Shown here piece after piece: positions 45,326-54,152 of a stretch of 64,000 nucleotides of DNA. This DNA is from Advenella kashmirensis W13003 (GTDB lineage: Bacteria > Pseudomonadota > Gammaproteobacteria > Burkholderiales > Burkholderiaceae_B), in contig NZ_KI650979.1 in assembly GCF_000506985.1 (NCBI RefSeq), positions 186,001 to 250,000 on the forward strand, written 5' to 3'. Under the pieces are notes generated by a model that saw only the letters and a program-made list of their open reading frames with translations, was not told where the DNA came from and searched no databases. A program made the translations under genes and the position numbers. Position 1 is the stretch's first letter, and every line of letters begins with the position of its first letter.

Positions 45326-46051
45326 ATGTCGTATCGCTCTTCAACTGATAACGGCTTTTTCCAACGTTCGGAAGGAGCACCCATCATTGTCGTATCCCCC
45401 CATTACGATGATGCCGTATTCAGTTGTGGTCAATTGCTTTGCAACTTGCCGCTTTGCACTGTAATGACAATTTTTACAGGCCAACCAGAGAACACTAGCA
45501 TGCAGACAGATTGGGATAGACACTGTGGGTTTACTGATGCTGGTCAAGCGATGCAGGCGCGCGCAGCAGAAAATTCTGCTGCTTTATCTATTTTGAAAGT
45601 AGAAGGCATAGACCTCGGTTTTTTGGACAGCCAATACATAAAGCGACCTAGAATCGGTTCTGATCTGCTTGCCGATACTATCAGCTCAAACATCGAACAG
45701 ATAAAGCCGTCATCGGTATTCTTCCCGCTGGGTTTATTTCATGAAGACCATATTCATGTTTCGGATGCCTTCTTGATGATTTGCTACCGCTTTTCTAACG
45801 TTCAGTGGTTTGTATACGAGGACATTCCATACAGAAATAGACCTGATCGTGCCTCGCAGCGTATCTCCGAGTTAATTAAAAGAGGTTTAGCAATAGAACC
45901 GTTTCATGTCGATTGTATTCGTCGACACAAACGCCAGGCGGTCGAAGCATACAAAAGCCAGTTAAGAGGCCTGGGTTATAACAATAGTCAACCGGTAATG
46001 CAACAAAAGGAGACCTATTGGCGTGTCCACTGCAACTTGGAGCTACCATGA
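45326..46051 (+). CDS. PIG-L/LmbE-family deacetylase
   Basis: The 241-residue enzyme has the metal site SPHYDDAVFSCG (PHxDD-like, residues 25-29 for PHYDD) and a second HxDH-type site in GLFHEDHIHVSDA. These proteins remove N-acetyl groups from GlcNAc-containing sugars with zinc. A start-stop ATGA overlap couples it to the following glycosyltransferase. It is convergent to the glycan operon and may supply a free amino sugar for that glycan; this is inferred. Confidence 0.9.
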   Translation: MSYRSSTDNGFFQRSEGAPIIVVSPHYDDAVFSCGQLLCNLPLCTVMTIFTGQPENTSMQTDWDRHCGFTDAGQAMQARAAENSAALSILKVEGIDLGFLDSQYIKRPRIGSDLLADTISSNIEQIKPSSVFFPLGLFHEDHIHVSDAFLMICYRFSNVQWFVYEDIPYRNRPDRASQRISELIKRGLAIEPFHVDCIRRHKRQAVEAYKSQLRGLGYNNSQPVMQQKETYWRVHCNLELP

Positions 46052-46929
46052 CCAACGATCAATATACCGTCACTAAGAAAATCACTGTGGTGGTATTGAC
46101 ATACAATCGCTCTCACGAGCTGCGTCGTACACTTATGCAATTGTCGGCTTTACCGGAACAGCCGCCCATTATTGTGGTCAACAACGGGAGTTCTGATACT
46201 ACAGCTCGTTTGGTAAGCAGAGACTTCCCTGAGGTAAAACTTATTAGCCTGGCGAAAAACTGGGGTGCTGCCGGTCGGAATGTCGGTGTTGACTTGGTAA
46301 AAACACCCTATGTCGCGTTCTGTGACGATGACACCTGGTGGACTCCCAGATCGCTGGAAATTGCGGTTGACATACTAGACTACCATCCGGAGATCGCTGT
46401 CTTGAACGCTCGTATTTTAGTTGGCGAGGACAAGAAGCTGGATCCTTCTTGTTCGACGATGGAAGAAAGCCCGCTTGGATTCTGGAAAGACGTAGGCCCT
46501 TTGTTGACTGGGTTTATGGCAGGGGCCAATGTTATGCGGACGTCAGCGTATATACAGGCCGATGGCTATTGGGATGCCTTCTTTATAGGTGGTGAAGAGT
46601 CCTTGATCGCCATGGATATTCTGAATTGTGGAGGAAAAATTGTATACGCACCTGAGTTGGTGGTTCGTCATCTACCTTCAAAACAGCGAGACAACAAGCT
46701 GCGTCAGCGATTAATCGCTCGTAACGCAATTTGGACATGCTGGCTGAGACTGCCCTGGCGCCTTGCTTGGTCGCGAAGTAAAGAAATATTGGGACAAATC
46801 AGTGACCGCCAACTACGTCGTCGTGCACTCTTTGACGCGCTCTTGGGTTTTAATAAAATTGTCTCAGAACGGCGGGTCCTGAACCGGGACACTTGTGAAC
46901 TGCTACGGCGCGTGTGGCAAAAAGAGTAA
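46048..46929 (+). CDS. Family 2 glycosyltransferase
   Basis: It is 293 residues from ATG 46048, overlapping the deacetylase stop by four bases; ATG 46018 is an in-frame alternative. The GT-A fold is shown by TVVVLTYNRSHELRRTLMQL, the NNGSSD and AKNWGAAGRNVGVDLVKTPYVAFCDDDTWW nucleotide-binding loop (D-D-D), and the acceptor region FFIGGEESLIAMDILNCGGKIVYAPELVVRHL. A rhamnosyl- or hexosyltransferase role is possible. It ends 43 bases from the convergent UDP-glucose dehydrogenase stop. Confidence 0.93.
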   Translation: MTNDQYTVTKKITVVVLTYNRSHELRRTLMQLSALPEQPPIIVVNNGSSDTTARLVSRDFPEVKLISLAKNWGAAGRNVGVDLVKTPYVAFCDDDTWWTPRSLEIAVDILDYHPEIAVLNARILVGEDKKLDPSCSTMEESPLGFWKDVGPLLTGFMAGANVMRTSAYIQADGYWDAFFIGGEESLIAMDILNCGGKIVYAPELVVRHLPSKQRDNKLRQRLIARNAIWTCWLRLPWRLAWSRSKEILGQISDRQLRRRALFDALLGFNKIVSERRVLNRDTCELLRRVWQKE

Positions 46930-46972
46930 ACGAGCTGCGATCGAGCTCTCCGCTGTTGCGATTTTGCTTGCT

Positions 46973-48397
46973 TTATCCTGGGTGTTTCTCTTTCGAGGTT
47001 TCGCGTGTCGATCGCGCATGGAATGGGCGCCCGGCCTTGGTCTCCTCCTCCAATTCGCTTTCAATTACCCTTTTCTGACCCAACCGATAATGTTTCAAAC
47101 CATACTTTCGTAATGTCTCGGGTCGATACAAAGCGCGAGAGTCAAATATCATGTTGCCGCGCATTTGTCGCTTAATCACATTAAAATCAGGACGTTTAAA
47201 CTCATCCCATTCAGTCATTACAACAAGCGCGTCAGCATCTTTGCAAACATCCATAGCAGCTTTACCAAACCCCACTTCAGTTTCCGCTAACGCAGCATTT
47301 GCTGTCTGTTGAGCTACCGGATCATAAGCATGGACACATGCGCCATCCTCAACCAGATCCCGGATTAACGTTAAGCTGGGCGCTGCCCGTACATCGTTTG
47401 TACCCGGTTTGAATGATAAACCCCAAACGGCGATTTTCTTACTGGAAAGATCACCCATGAAATGCTCGCGGATAGCGTCCAGCAATCGATCCCGTTGCGA
47501 CAGGTTGACTCTCTGGATACTGCGCAACATATCGGCGGGCTCTCCCATCCGCTTTGCTGAATAAATGAGTGCGCTCAAATCCTTAGGAAGGCAAGAACCG
47601 CCGTATCCGACACCCGGATGCAAATAGCTTCCTCCGATTCGTGGATCCGCCTCCAGCACTTGGCAAATGGACGAAATCTCTGCACCCAAAGCCCCCGCCA
47701 AGCCAGACAGCTCGTTTATCATTGAAATTCTCGCAGCCAGCATGGAGTTACATGCGTATTTTGCAAACTCCGCGCTGCGCACATCCATAAAGATGAGTCG
47801 CTGCCCATCATAGTCGAAAGGCTCATATAATTCTTCTAATATTGCGAAACATTGAGGATCCGCGGCGCCAATGACAATACGATCCGGATGACGGAAATCT
47901 TGCACTGCCCGGCCCTCTGCAAGAAACTCGGGGTTCGACGCTATTCTTATCCTGATTTTGCGGTCAGAACGGTCGGCTCGTTCACTTGATTGGTTCAATA
48001 TTTTTTCGATATACTCGCCGGTGCCTACAGGTACGGTCGATTTTACGACCACTATGCAATCACTCGTGATGACCCGCGCCAGGTCTTTAGCGCAGTTCAG
48101 AAGATTCTTGAGATCGGCGCTCCCGTCTTCATTGGCAGGGGTACCAACAGCAAGAAATACAATATCGGCTTTCTCCACGGCATCTTCAATTGATACTTCG
48201 AATATGAGTCTGCCACTGTCACGCTGAATGGTAAGCAAGTCTCCAAGCTGCGGTTCATAGAAAGGCAAATGTCCGGCTTCTAACGCTTTAATCTTTTTCA
48301 GATCACTATCTACACAGATCACACGATTTCCCGCCTCCGCAAGGCAGCATCCAGTTACCAGCCCAACGTATCCTGCTCCAATAACGACTATATTCAT
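46973..48397 (-). CDS. UDP-glucose 6-dehydrogenase
   Basis: The 474-residue protein has the NAD Rossmann motif GAGYVG (7-12), the GTPANEDGSADL and KSTVPVGTG segments, and the catalytic Cys269 in HPGVGYGGSCLPKD. A C-terminal domain follows (VWGLSFKPGTNDVRAAPS). It oxidises UDP-glucose to UDP-glucuronate in two NAD steps. Its gene follows the UDP-glucuronate decarboxylase-like gene at 18 bases, so the two make UDP-xylose together. A charged C-terminal extension of about 40 residues past the usual end is present. It is the last gene of the minus-strand operon. Confidence 0.96.
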   Translation of the reverse strand: MNIVVIGAGYVGLVTGCCLAEAGNRVICVDSDLKKIKALEAGHLPFYEPQLGDLLTIQRDSGRLIFEVSIEDAVEKADIVFLAVGTPANEDGSADLKNLLNCAKDLARVITSDCIVVVKSTVPVGTGEYIEKILNQSSERADRSDRKIRIRIASNPEFLAEGRAVQDFRHPDRIVIGAADPQCFAILEELYEPFDYDGQRLIFMDVRSAEFAKYACNSMLAARISMINELSGLAGALGAEISSICQVLEADPRIGGSYLHPGVGYGGSCLPKDLSALIYSAKRMGEPADMLRSIQRVNLSQRDRLLDAIREHFMGDLSSKKIAVWGLSFKPGTNDVRAAPSLTLIRDLVEDGACVHAYDPVAQQTANAALAETEVGFGKAAMDVCKDADALVVMTEWDEFKRPDFNVIKRQMRGNMIFDSRALYRPETLRKYGLKHYRLGQKRVIESELEEETKAGRPFHARSTRETSKEKHPG

Positions 48398-48415
48398 AAT
48401 AATGCCTCTAGTTCC

Positions 48416-49423
48416 TTATGTCTGTTCTTGCGTTCCCAACCGCGTCGAGACGCTTTGAATTTCTTTTTGGCTTTTCTGCAAGAAATGCGTATAGGTCTGC
48501 AGTAGCCCTTGCCTAAAGCGTACCGTCGGCTTCCAGTTAAGATGGTGTTGTGCAAGCGTGATGTCCGGGCAGCGTACGGTAGGATCGTCAGCAGGCAAGG
48601 GTCTGAATTCAATATTCGAATCCTTTTGAGCGAGTTCTATTATCAAATTTGCGATCTCCAACACGGATATCTCTTCTGTGTTACCCAGATTAACAGGGCC
48701 TCTAAAGGTGTCTGCACTGTTCATGAGAGTAATTAATCCTTTGATCATGTCGTCAACGTAACAGAGTGACCTGGTCTGGCTGCCATCGCCATACACGGTG
48801 AGCGGTTCACCTTGTAGCATCTGGTGAATAAGGGTGGAAATAACACGACCATCATCCGCTGCCATGCCTGGCCCGTAAGTATTGAAAATCCGGGCTATCT
48901 TGGCCGTCACACCTCGCGTTCGCGCATAGTCCGAAATTAGGGTCTCAGCACAGCGCTTGCCTTCGTCGTAACATGAGCGGACTCCAACCGGATTGACATT
49001 TCCATGGTAACTTTCGTGTTGTGGATGTTCTTTGGGATCTCCATACACCTCACTGGTTGATGCCTGTAAAATCCGCGCATTCTGAGCAACAGCCAACTCC
49101 AGCAAATTAAACGTTCCCTGAACACAAGTTCGCAATGTATGAACAGGATCTTTCTGATACTGTCGTGGCGAGGCTGCACACGCAAGGTTATAAATTTGAG
49201 TGGGAAAAAGGTTCTTAGGTAGAGGGTCAATAATGTCATGTTGGATGACACTGAAATTGGGATGATCATTCAGTGGTCCAAGGTTCGCTTCTGAGCTCGT
49301 CAGGAAATTATCCATACAGATGACTGTATCCCCTTGGGTCAACAACCTTCTGCATAAGTGCGTGCCCAGGAATCCGGCACCGCCAGTCACAAGGATGACC
49401 TGCTCGTCATTCGTCTCTAACAT
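48416..49423 (-). CDS. UDP-glucuronate decarboxylase-like SDR (UDP-xylose synthase type)
   Basis: The 335-residue extended SDR has NAD motif GGAGFLG (14-20), the STSEVYGDPKEHPQ region, and the catalytic Tyr152/Lys156 in SCYDEGKR, with IFNTYGPGM and VYGDGSQTRSLCYVDD further on. The PRQYQ and SCYDEGKR strings are the UXS signature. It would decarboxylate UDP-glucuronate to UDP-xylose. It starts 17 bases inside the preceding glycosyltransferase gene and ends 18 bases before the UDP-glucose dehydrogenase gene. A GDP- or dTDP-sugar role is possible but less likely. Confidence 0.9.
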   Translation of the reverse strand: MLETNDEQVILVTGGAGFLGTHLCRRLLTQGDTVICMDNFLTSSEANLGPLNDHPNFSVIQHDIIDPLPKNLFPTQIYNLACAASPRQYQKDPVHTLRTCVQGTFNLLELAVAQNARILQASTSEVYGDPKEHPQHESYHGNVNPVGVRSCYDEGKRCAETLISDYARTRGVTAKIARIFNTYGPGMAADDGRVISTLIHQMLQGEPLTVYGDGSQTRSLCYVDDMIKGLITLMNSADTFRGPVNLGNTEEISVLEIANLIIELAQKDSNIEFRPLPADDPTVRCPDITLAQHHLNWKPTVRFRQGLLQTYTHFLQKSQKEIQSVSTRLGTQEQT

Positions 49424-50375
49424 GGTTTATCCTTTTCAATTCTTGAAGCACGTACTGCCAGTCGTCCACAAAACGCCCAATTCCGAAGCGACTACGTGCT
49501 GTGTTTTGTGCTGCCTGGCCCCATTTCATTGCCAGGCCTGGGTCTTTTAGCAGTTTGTTGCACACATCCCGCAATTCCGATGGGCGATTGTCGACGTATC
49601 CGTTAATTCCGTTCTGTATAACAAATGGCAACTCGGTTGCCGCAATACCCACGATAGGCATTCCGACCATCATGGCTTGCACGAGTGACAGCCCGAGACT
49701 TGCATATCGGATCGGTGTAAAAAAGAATCGGTAACGTGCAATGTAAGCAGGGACATCCATATTACTAATTTCTCCCTGGCCACCCGGCACGTCATTCGAT
49801 CCCATCCCAATCAAGTCAACGGGCATTGCCTGACTGGCCCATTCATAGATATCTGCACCGACTCGTCTGCCACGACTGGAAAGGTTGTTAATCACCACAA
49901 TACCCCGTTCCAGTTCACCGCTATATTCCACTTCAGGTGGCTCCGGAACGCCATGCTCAATGACGGCAACAGGCGTGTTTCCCGAATCCCACATCAACGC
50001 GTTGTATTGAGTTACATGGACAAGAATCCCGCGCTCCTCCTGAAAAAAGTGACGAGTATTGGTCGGATGAGGCTCTGGCGGATTATGTTCAATATACGCA
50101 CAGGGCAGTTTTTGTTGCGTTTCAGTCAGAAGCGTCAATCGGTCTTGTTCGTAGACCTGTCTGGACTGATAAATGATGCAGTCGAAATCTTCGCGACATA
50201 GTGTCTCAGCCGCCACCATGCGGACATTAGTTCCCCATGGTATTTTTTTCCCCAGATCTGAGTATCCTGATCGATTATCGTTGAACACAGGGATAATGAA
50301 GTCATGGGGCAAATGAGTCAGTGAGTACAAGTAATTGCCGTGTACGTGCCAGGTCAGAATTCGCAGCTTTCTCAT
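49407..50375 (-). CDS. GT-B glycosyltransferase (GT4-like)
   Basis: The 322-residue protein lacks a strong name. A C-terminal GT-B half is clear: GIVVINNLSSRGRRVGADIYEWA, then MGSNDVP, a donor site SLGLSLVQAMMVGMPIVGIAATELPFVIQNGINGYVDN and a final helix. The N-terminal half (ILTWHVHGNYLYSL) fits a retaining GT4 fold but is shorter than usual. Its ATG overlaps the preceding GT9 stop by four bases. The expected product is one glycosidic bond of the operon's glycan; the sugar is unknown. Confidence 0.85.
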   Translation of the reverse strand: MRKLRILTWHVHGNYLYSLTHLPHDFIIPVFNDNRSGYSDLGKKIPWGTNVRMVAAETLCREDFDCIIYQSRQVYEQDRLTLLTETQQKLPCAYIEHNPPEPHPTNTRHFFQEERGILVHVTQYNALMWDSGNTPVAVIEHGVPEPPEVEYSGELERGIVVINNLSSRGRRVGADIYEWASQAMPVDLIGMGSNDVPGGQGEISNMDVPAYIARYRFFFTPIRYASLGLSLVQAMMVGMPIVGIAATELPFVIQNGINGYVDNRPSELRDVCNKLLKDPGLAMKWGQAAQNTARSRFGIGRFVDDWQYVLQELKRINHVRDE

Positions 50376-51439
50376 TGCAATGCACCCGAACGAAGATGGC
50401 GGTCTATTTCACTCATAACATGAGTGAAATCCACACCCAAAGCGCACGGATGCCCAATAGGACATTCATCATACAGGCATGGCCGACATGCAACGGGAGT
50501 ATGCAACACAGTATGGCGTTGTTTATCCAAGGGCGCCCATCGGAGCACATCACTTCCTGAAGCGATCACTACGCTCGGCAAATGGACACCAGCAGCAACG
50601 TGAGAAATGCCCGTGTCGTTGCATACCAGTAATTTTCCTCTCTGCAACAAGCTTGCCAGGCTTCCCAACGAGGTAACTCCAGACAAGTCCACGAGCGGGC
50701 AGCCGGATCGAGCAATTAATGCTTTTGCTAATTCGGACTCCCTTGTGCTTCCTGTCACTGCGATTTGCCAGCCTCGTTCGCTGATCGCGCGCGCGACTTT
50801 AGCGAATCTATCCAAGGGCCATCTGCGCGATGCCAGGCGGGCGCCGGGATGGATAAAAACCGTTTTTTCCAGCTCAAGCCCTGATTGAAGCGCAATAGAA
50901 TCAGCCGACGCTTCATCTTCCGCTGTCACCGGGAACTCCAGCCTGTCATCAGCCGCGTCAAGTCCAATATACCGCAGCAATGCAAGATATCGATGGACTT
51001 CGTGAAGATCATCAGGCCAGGGCAAAAGCCTGCCTCTTACTGCCTGACATTTTTCAGGAACAAACCCGGCCCATTGCTTAGGTGCCATTGCACTCACAAT
51101 ATGATTCGCTCGCCGGCCACTCCCGTGAATCTGTAATGCCAGATCAAATGAACGGGCACGCATATCGCGATAGAAATCGGACAATGCTTCTTTATTTACC
51201 GATTGTTCCGGAAATGCAGCATCCCCTGGGAATTCGATTAATTCGTCAAGGTACTCGGGAAATCGCTCCATGACGGGCATGGCACTTTTCAGACCGATAA
51301 GTGAAATATGCGCCTTCGGAAGCTGCCGGCGTAGAACTCGCAATGTAGGGATTGCACATAACATATCCCCCAGATTGAGTGCGCGAAATAGGGCAACGTT
51401 TCTGATTGTGGCGTTCCATTCGATTGGCGTACTTTTCAT
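50372..51439 (-). CDS. GT9 heptosyltransferase-like protein (copy 2)
   Basis: The 355-residue protein shows the GT9 pattern: an early VALFRALNLGDMLCAIPTLRVLRRQLPKA, GFVPEKCQA in the middle, the donor site IHPGARLASRRWPLDRFAKVARAI, and CNDTGISHVAAGVHLPSVVIA near the end. GT9 members add L-glycero-D-manno-heptose from ADP-heptose. The central DTGISHVAAGV motif is well kept, so it is probably active. It overlaps both neighbours by four bases (ATGA). It differs from the other GT9 in the operon (54140). Confidence 0.93.
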   Translation of the reverse strand: MKSTPIEWNATIRNVALFRALNLGDMLCAIPTLRVLRRQLPKAHISLIGLKSAMPVMERFPEYLDELIEFPGDAAFPEQSVNKEALSDFYRDMRARSFDLALQIHGSGRRANHIVSAMAPKQWAGFVPEKCQAVRGRLLPWPDDLHEVHRYLALLRYIGLDAADDRLEFPVTAEDEASADSIALQSGLELEKTVFIHPGARLASRRWPLDRFAKVARAISERGWQIAVTGSTRESELAKALIARSGCPLVDLSGVTSLGSLASLLQRGKLLVCNDTGISHVAAGVHLPSVVIASGSDVLRWAPLDKQRHTVLHTPVACRPCLYDECPIGHPCALGVDFTHVMSEIDRHLRSGALQ

Positions 51440-52422
51440 GGGAACCAGGCTCCATATCGGCTCATACCCACGAAACGCCAGTAAATGGACAAGGGCGGAA
51501 TAACAATCGAGGTTAGCAACAACTCAAGCGTATTTCGCATTGTCGGCGCACTACGGGCAAGCCTCGTCAAGAAGAATCGTAGCGTAAACAGAACCCATAA
51601 CACAATAAAAATGGAAGCAAGATCTAAACGTCCGCTTAGCGCGCTCAACAAAGCGAGCACCGCGAGCGAACTAATAGCAATATATAACCACGGTAAGCCT
51701 TTTCTGACGTATGTCCGGTATAGTTTCGGATGCTTTTGATACAGCAACACATCGAAAAGGACTTTTTTTTGCATCGCGATTCCCGCAGCGAACTTGGCAG
51801 GCCTCAACGGATGGACAACCAACGCGCCGGGCTCCTTCTGAATAGCGTAGCCGGATTCAAGCAGCGTAAAGTGCAAATCCGAATCCTCACGCCATGCCAT
51901 GGAGAATCGTTCATCAAAGCCGCCCAATTCATTCAAGATACTGCGCCGCACGAAGCAGTTAGCCGTGACAAATCCGGCCTGCTCCAGACCAGCTGCATCC
52001 AGCTCGATGTCCGAAGGCTTCGTCGGCAAAGGCATCGATATACGCCCCGCGACCACCTCAGCTCCCGCATGCATCGCTCTAAGACCGGCAGCAAGCCAAC
52101 CTTCGTTCGGGATGGTATCGTCGTCAGTGAACGCAATAACAGCAGCGCGAGCGCGCTGCCAGCCTTTGTTTCGGGCGCCCGCCGGCCCTTGTGTTTCAGT
52201 GATTTCAAGATATCTGATCTCGGGCCCGTTTGGCATTGCTGACAGTGCATTGCGGATAACATCCCGCACCATTGCGCTGGGACCGTCGTCACAAACGATA
52301 ATTTCGTAGTCCGAAGGAAATAGCGTCTGCCGCTGGAGCGCATCTAAACATCGCTCCAGCAGATCCGGTCTGCGGTAGGTTGGTACCACCACACTCAGTT
52401 GCAGATGTGTATCCGTACTCAT
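51436..52422 (-). CDS. Membrane-anchored family 2 glycosyltransferase
   Basis: It is 328 residues from ATG 52422, which overlaps the carbamoyltransferase stop (ATGA). An in-frame ATG at 52479 is rejected because it lies inside that gene. The N-terminal GT-A domain shows SVVVPTYRRPDLLERCLDAL, ICDDGPS, GPAGARNKGWQRARAAVIAFTDDDTIP and a W-R-E-D acceptor loop near AWREDSDLHF. Two or three hydrophobic helices near the C terminus (about 260-315) would hold it in the inner membrane, so it may act at the start or end of assembly. Confidence 0.93.
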   Translation of the reverse strand: MSTDTHLQLSVVVPTYRRPDLLERCLDALQRQTLFPSDYEIIVCDDGPSAMVRDVIRNALSAMPNGPEIRYLEITETQGPAGARNKGWQRARAAVIAFTDDDTIPNEGWLAAGLRAMHAGAEVVAGRISMPLPTKPSDIELDAAGLEQAGFVTANCFVRRSILNELGGFDERFSMAWREDSDLHFTLLESGYAIQKEPGALVVHPLRPAKFAAGIAMQKKVLFDVLLYQKHPKLYRTYVRKGLPWLYIAISSLAVLALLSALSGRLDLASIFIVLWVLFTLRFFLTRLARSAPTMRNTLELLLTSIVIPPLSIYWRFVGMSRYGAWFP

Positions 52423-54152
52423 ATGGATTTCTCTACCAAATAGCCCCCTATGAACAAGGCATCTAACGGAGACGTCCAAAAGGATTCAAGTGCATCTCTC
52501 GGGGTGCATACCACCGGCTCACCTCGCGTGTTAAAAGAAGTATTTACTAACACCGGGACATCTGTGAGAGCCTCAAACCGGGTCAGTAAGGCGTGCAGTA
52601 AGGCGTTTTGCTTTGCATTCACTGTTTGCACCCGCGCTGTTCCGTCGATATGGCGCACGGCCGGTATAAGCTCGGCCTTATCCGCCAATACATCAAATAC
52701 GAAAAGCATAAATGGTGCGTCAATCCGCTCCTTTCCCTGGCTATCGAACCATTCATGAGCCCGTTCGGCCAGTACGACCGGCGCAACCGGTCTAAAATCC
52801 TCGCGATCCTTAAGCTCGTTGAGGCGCGCTTGCATTCCGGTATGGCGTGGTGAGGCCAGAATGGAGCGTGCACCCAGCGCCCTGGGGCCAAATTCCATCG
52901 GCCCCTGGAACCATCCGATCACCTTCTCGTCGGCAAGCCATTCTGCGGCGGTCTGCGCCACATCCCGAACTTTTCGGTGTTTTATACCGGAACGAGTGAG
53001 AAACTGACCAATTTCTTCGTCGCTATACTCTGGGCCAAGATACGCGTGGTCCATCACCCAACGCCTATCTTCTTCTGCACTCTCTCGTATATTCATCAAC
53101 AATGCCGCCCCTAATGAAATGCCGGCATCGCCTGCTGCAGGCTGCACCCAAACATTTTCGAAAGGCCCGGCTACGGCCAAATGCGAATTGAGTACACAGT
53201 TCAGGGCGACTCCGCCAGCCATGCACAGGTTCGTTGTACCCGTTTGCTGGTACAGCCACTCGGCCATCTTCAGTACCGTCTCTTCGAGCACTTTCTGCAA
53301 GGAATGAGCGATATCCATATGATGCTGCTCAAACTTATCCCCGCGTACCCTTGCGGGTCCAAATTTCTTTTCCAGCCGGCATGGATGCAGGGTATAGACT
53401 CCATCTCCATCGTATCGGAGAATCTCATGGAACTCATGCAGAAACTCAGGCTTTCCATAAGAGGCGAGCGCCATCACTTTATACTCGTCCGACGAATGTA
53501 AGAATCCCAGATAACGCGTTACTTCTTCATAAAGCAGTCCAAGCGAGTGCGGTAGCTGTATCTGTTTCAAACGTTTATAGATTCCTCCGGCATAGTGCCC
53601 ATAACTCGTCGTTGTCTGTTCTCCTCTGCCGTCCATGGTTAGGACCGCCGCCTCGTCGAAAGGCGAAGCCAAAAATGCACTGGCCTCGTGACACAGATGA
53701 TGTTCAAGGAATTGCCACCGGTCCAGAAGATGCGGTAACGTGTCGGATCGAAAGCGCTTTTGCAGGTGCAACGGTACGCCATCAATTAGCTGGCGCGGCG
53801 CATTGAGAATGTAGGAAAGAAAAAGTCCGTCCCAGGGCGAACCAGCGCCCACCCATTCCGCAGAAGGTTCCAGCGGCAACTCGATACGTCCTTCTGGCGC
53901 AATACTAGCCACGATGAGTGACGGATCAAATCCATATACAATGTGGTCGACAGCAGCCAGATCACAGTTCGCTTTCTCCAGACAGTAATCGATTGAATGA
54001 TAGGGAAGCTGCCAAGTTGAGAAGGGAACTGGACGCTTTCCGTGTTTGATGCGAGTGAAGCGTTCTTCCTCGACAGCCGCGAGAACAGTACCATCGCGCA
54101 CGATGGTGGCAGAGCAATCATGAAAAGTTGCATTTATACCTAAGGTAAGCAT
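52419..54152 (-). CDS. NodU-family carbamoyltransferase
   Basis: It is 577 residues from ATG 54152, which has an excellent AAGGAGG site; an ATG at 54281 would add 43 residues from within the preceding gene. The N-terminal half is the TsaD/Kae1-like ASKHA fold (LGINATFHDCSATIV, EEERFTRIKHGKRPVPF, the metal-binding HHLCHEASAFLASPFDEAAVLTMDGRGE). The C-terminal half holds the carbamoyl-acceptor domain (WFQGPMEFGPRALGARSILA, FRPVAPVVL, and NTSFNTRGEPVVCTPRDAL). These enzymes move carbamoyl from carbamoyl phosphate to a sugar hydroxyl via carbamoyl-AMP. The sugar is probably a glycan residue here. Confidence 0.95.
   Translation of the reverse strand: MLTLGINATFHDCSATIVRDGTVLAAVEEERFTRIKHGKRPVPFSTWQLPYHSIDYCLEKANCDLAAVDHIVYGFDPSLIVASIAPEGRIELPLEPSAEWVGAGSPWDGLFLSYILNAPRQLIDGVPLHLQKRFRSDTLPHLLDRWQFLEHHLCHEASAFLASPFDEAAVLTMDGRGEQTTTSYGHYAGGIYKRLKQIQLPHSLGLLYEEVTRYLGFLHSSDEYKVMALASYGKPEFLHEFHEILRYDGDGVYTLHPCRLEKKFGPARVRGDKFEQHHMDIAHSLQKVLEETVLKMAEWLYQQTGTTNLCMAGGVALNCVLNSHLAVAGPFENVWVQPAAGDAGISLGAALLMNIRESAEEDRRWVMDHAYLGPEYSDEEIGQFLTRSGIKHRKVRDVAQTAAEWLADEKVIGWFQGPMEFGPRALGARSILASPRHTGMQARLNELKDREDFRPVAPVVLAERAHEWFDSQGKERIDAPFMLFVFDVLADKAELIPAVRHIDGTARVQTVNAKQNALLHALLTRFEALTDVPVLVNTSFNTRGEPVVCTPRDALESFWTSPLDALFIGGYLVEKSI

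Noticed and set aside
52419-54152. Nodulation role for the NodU-like carbamoyltransferase
   Set aside because: No nodABC or other Nod-factor genes are near; the family is widespread in glycan and antibiotic loci.
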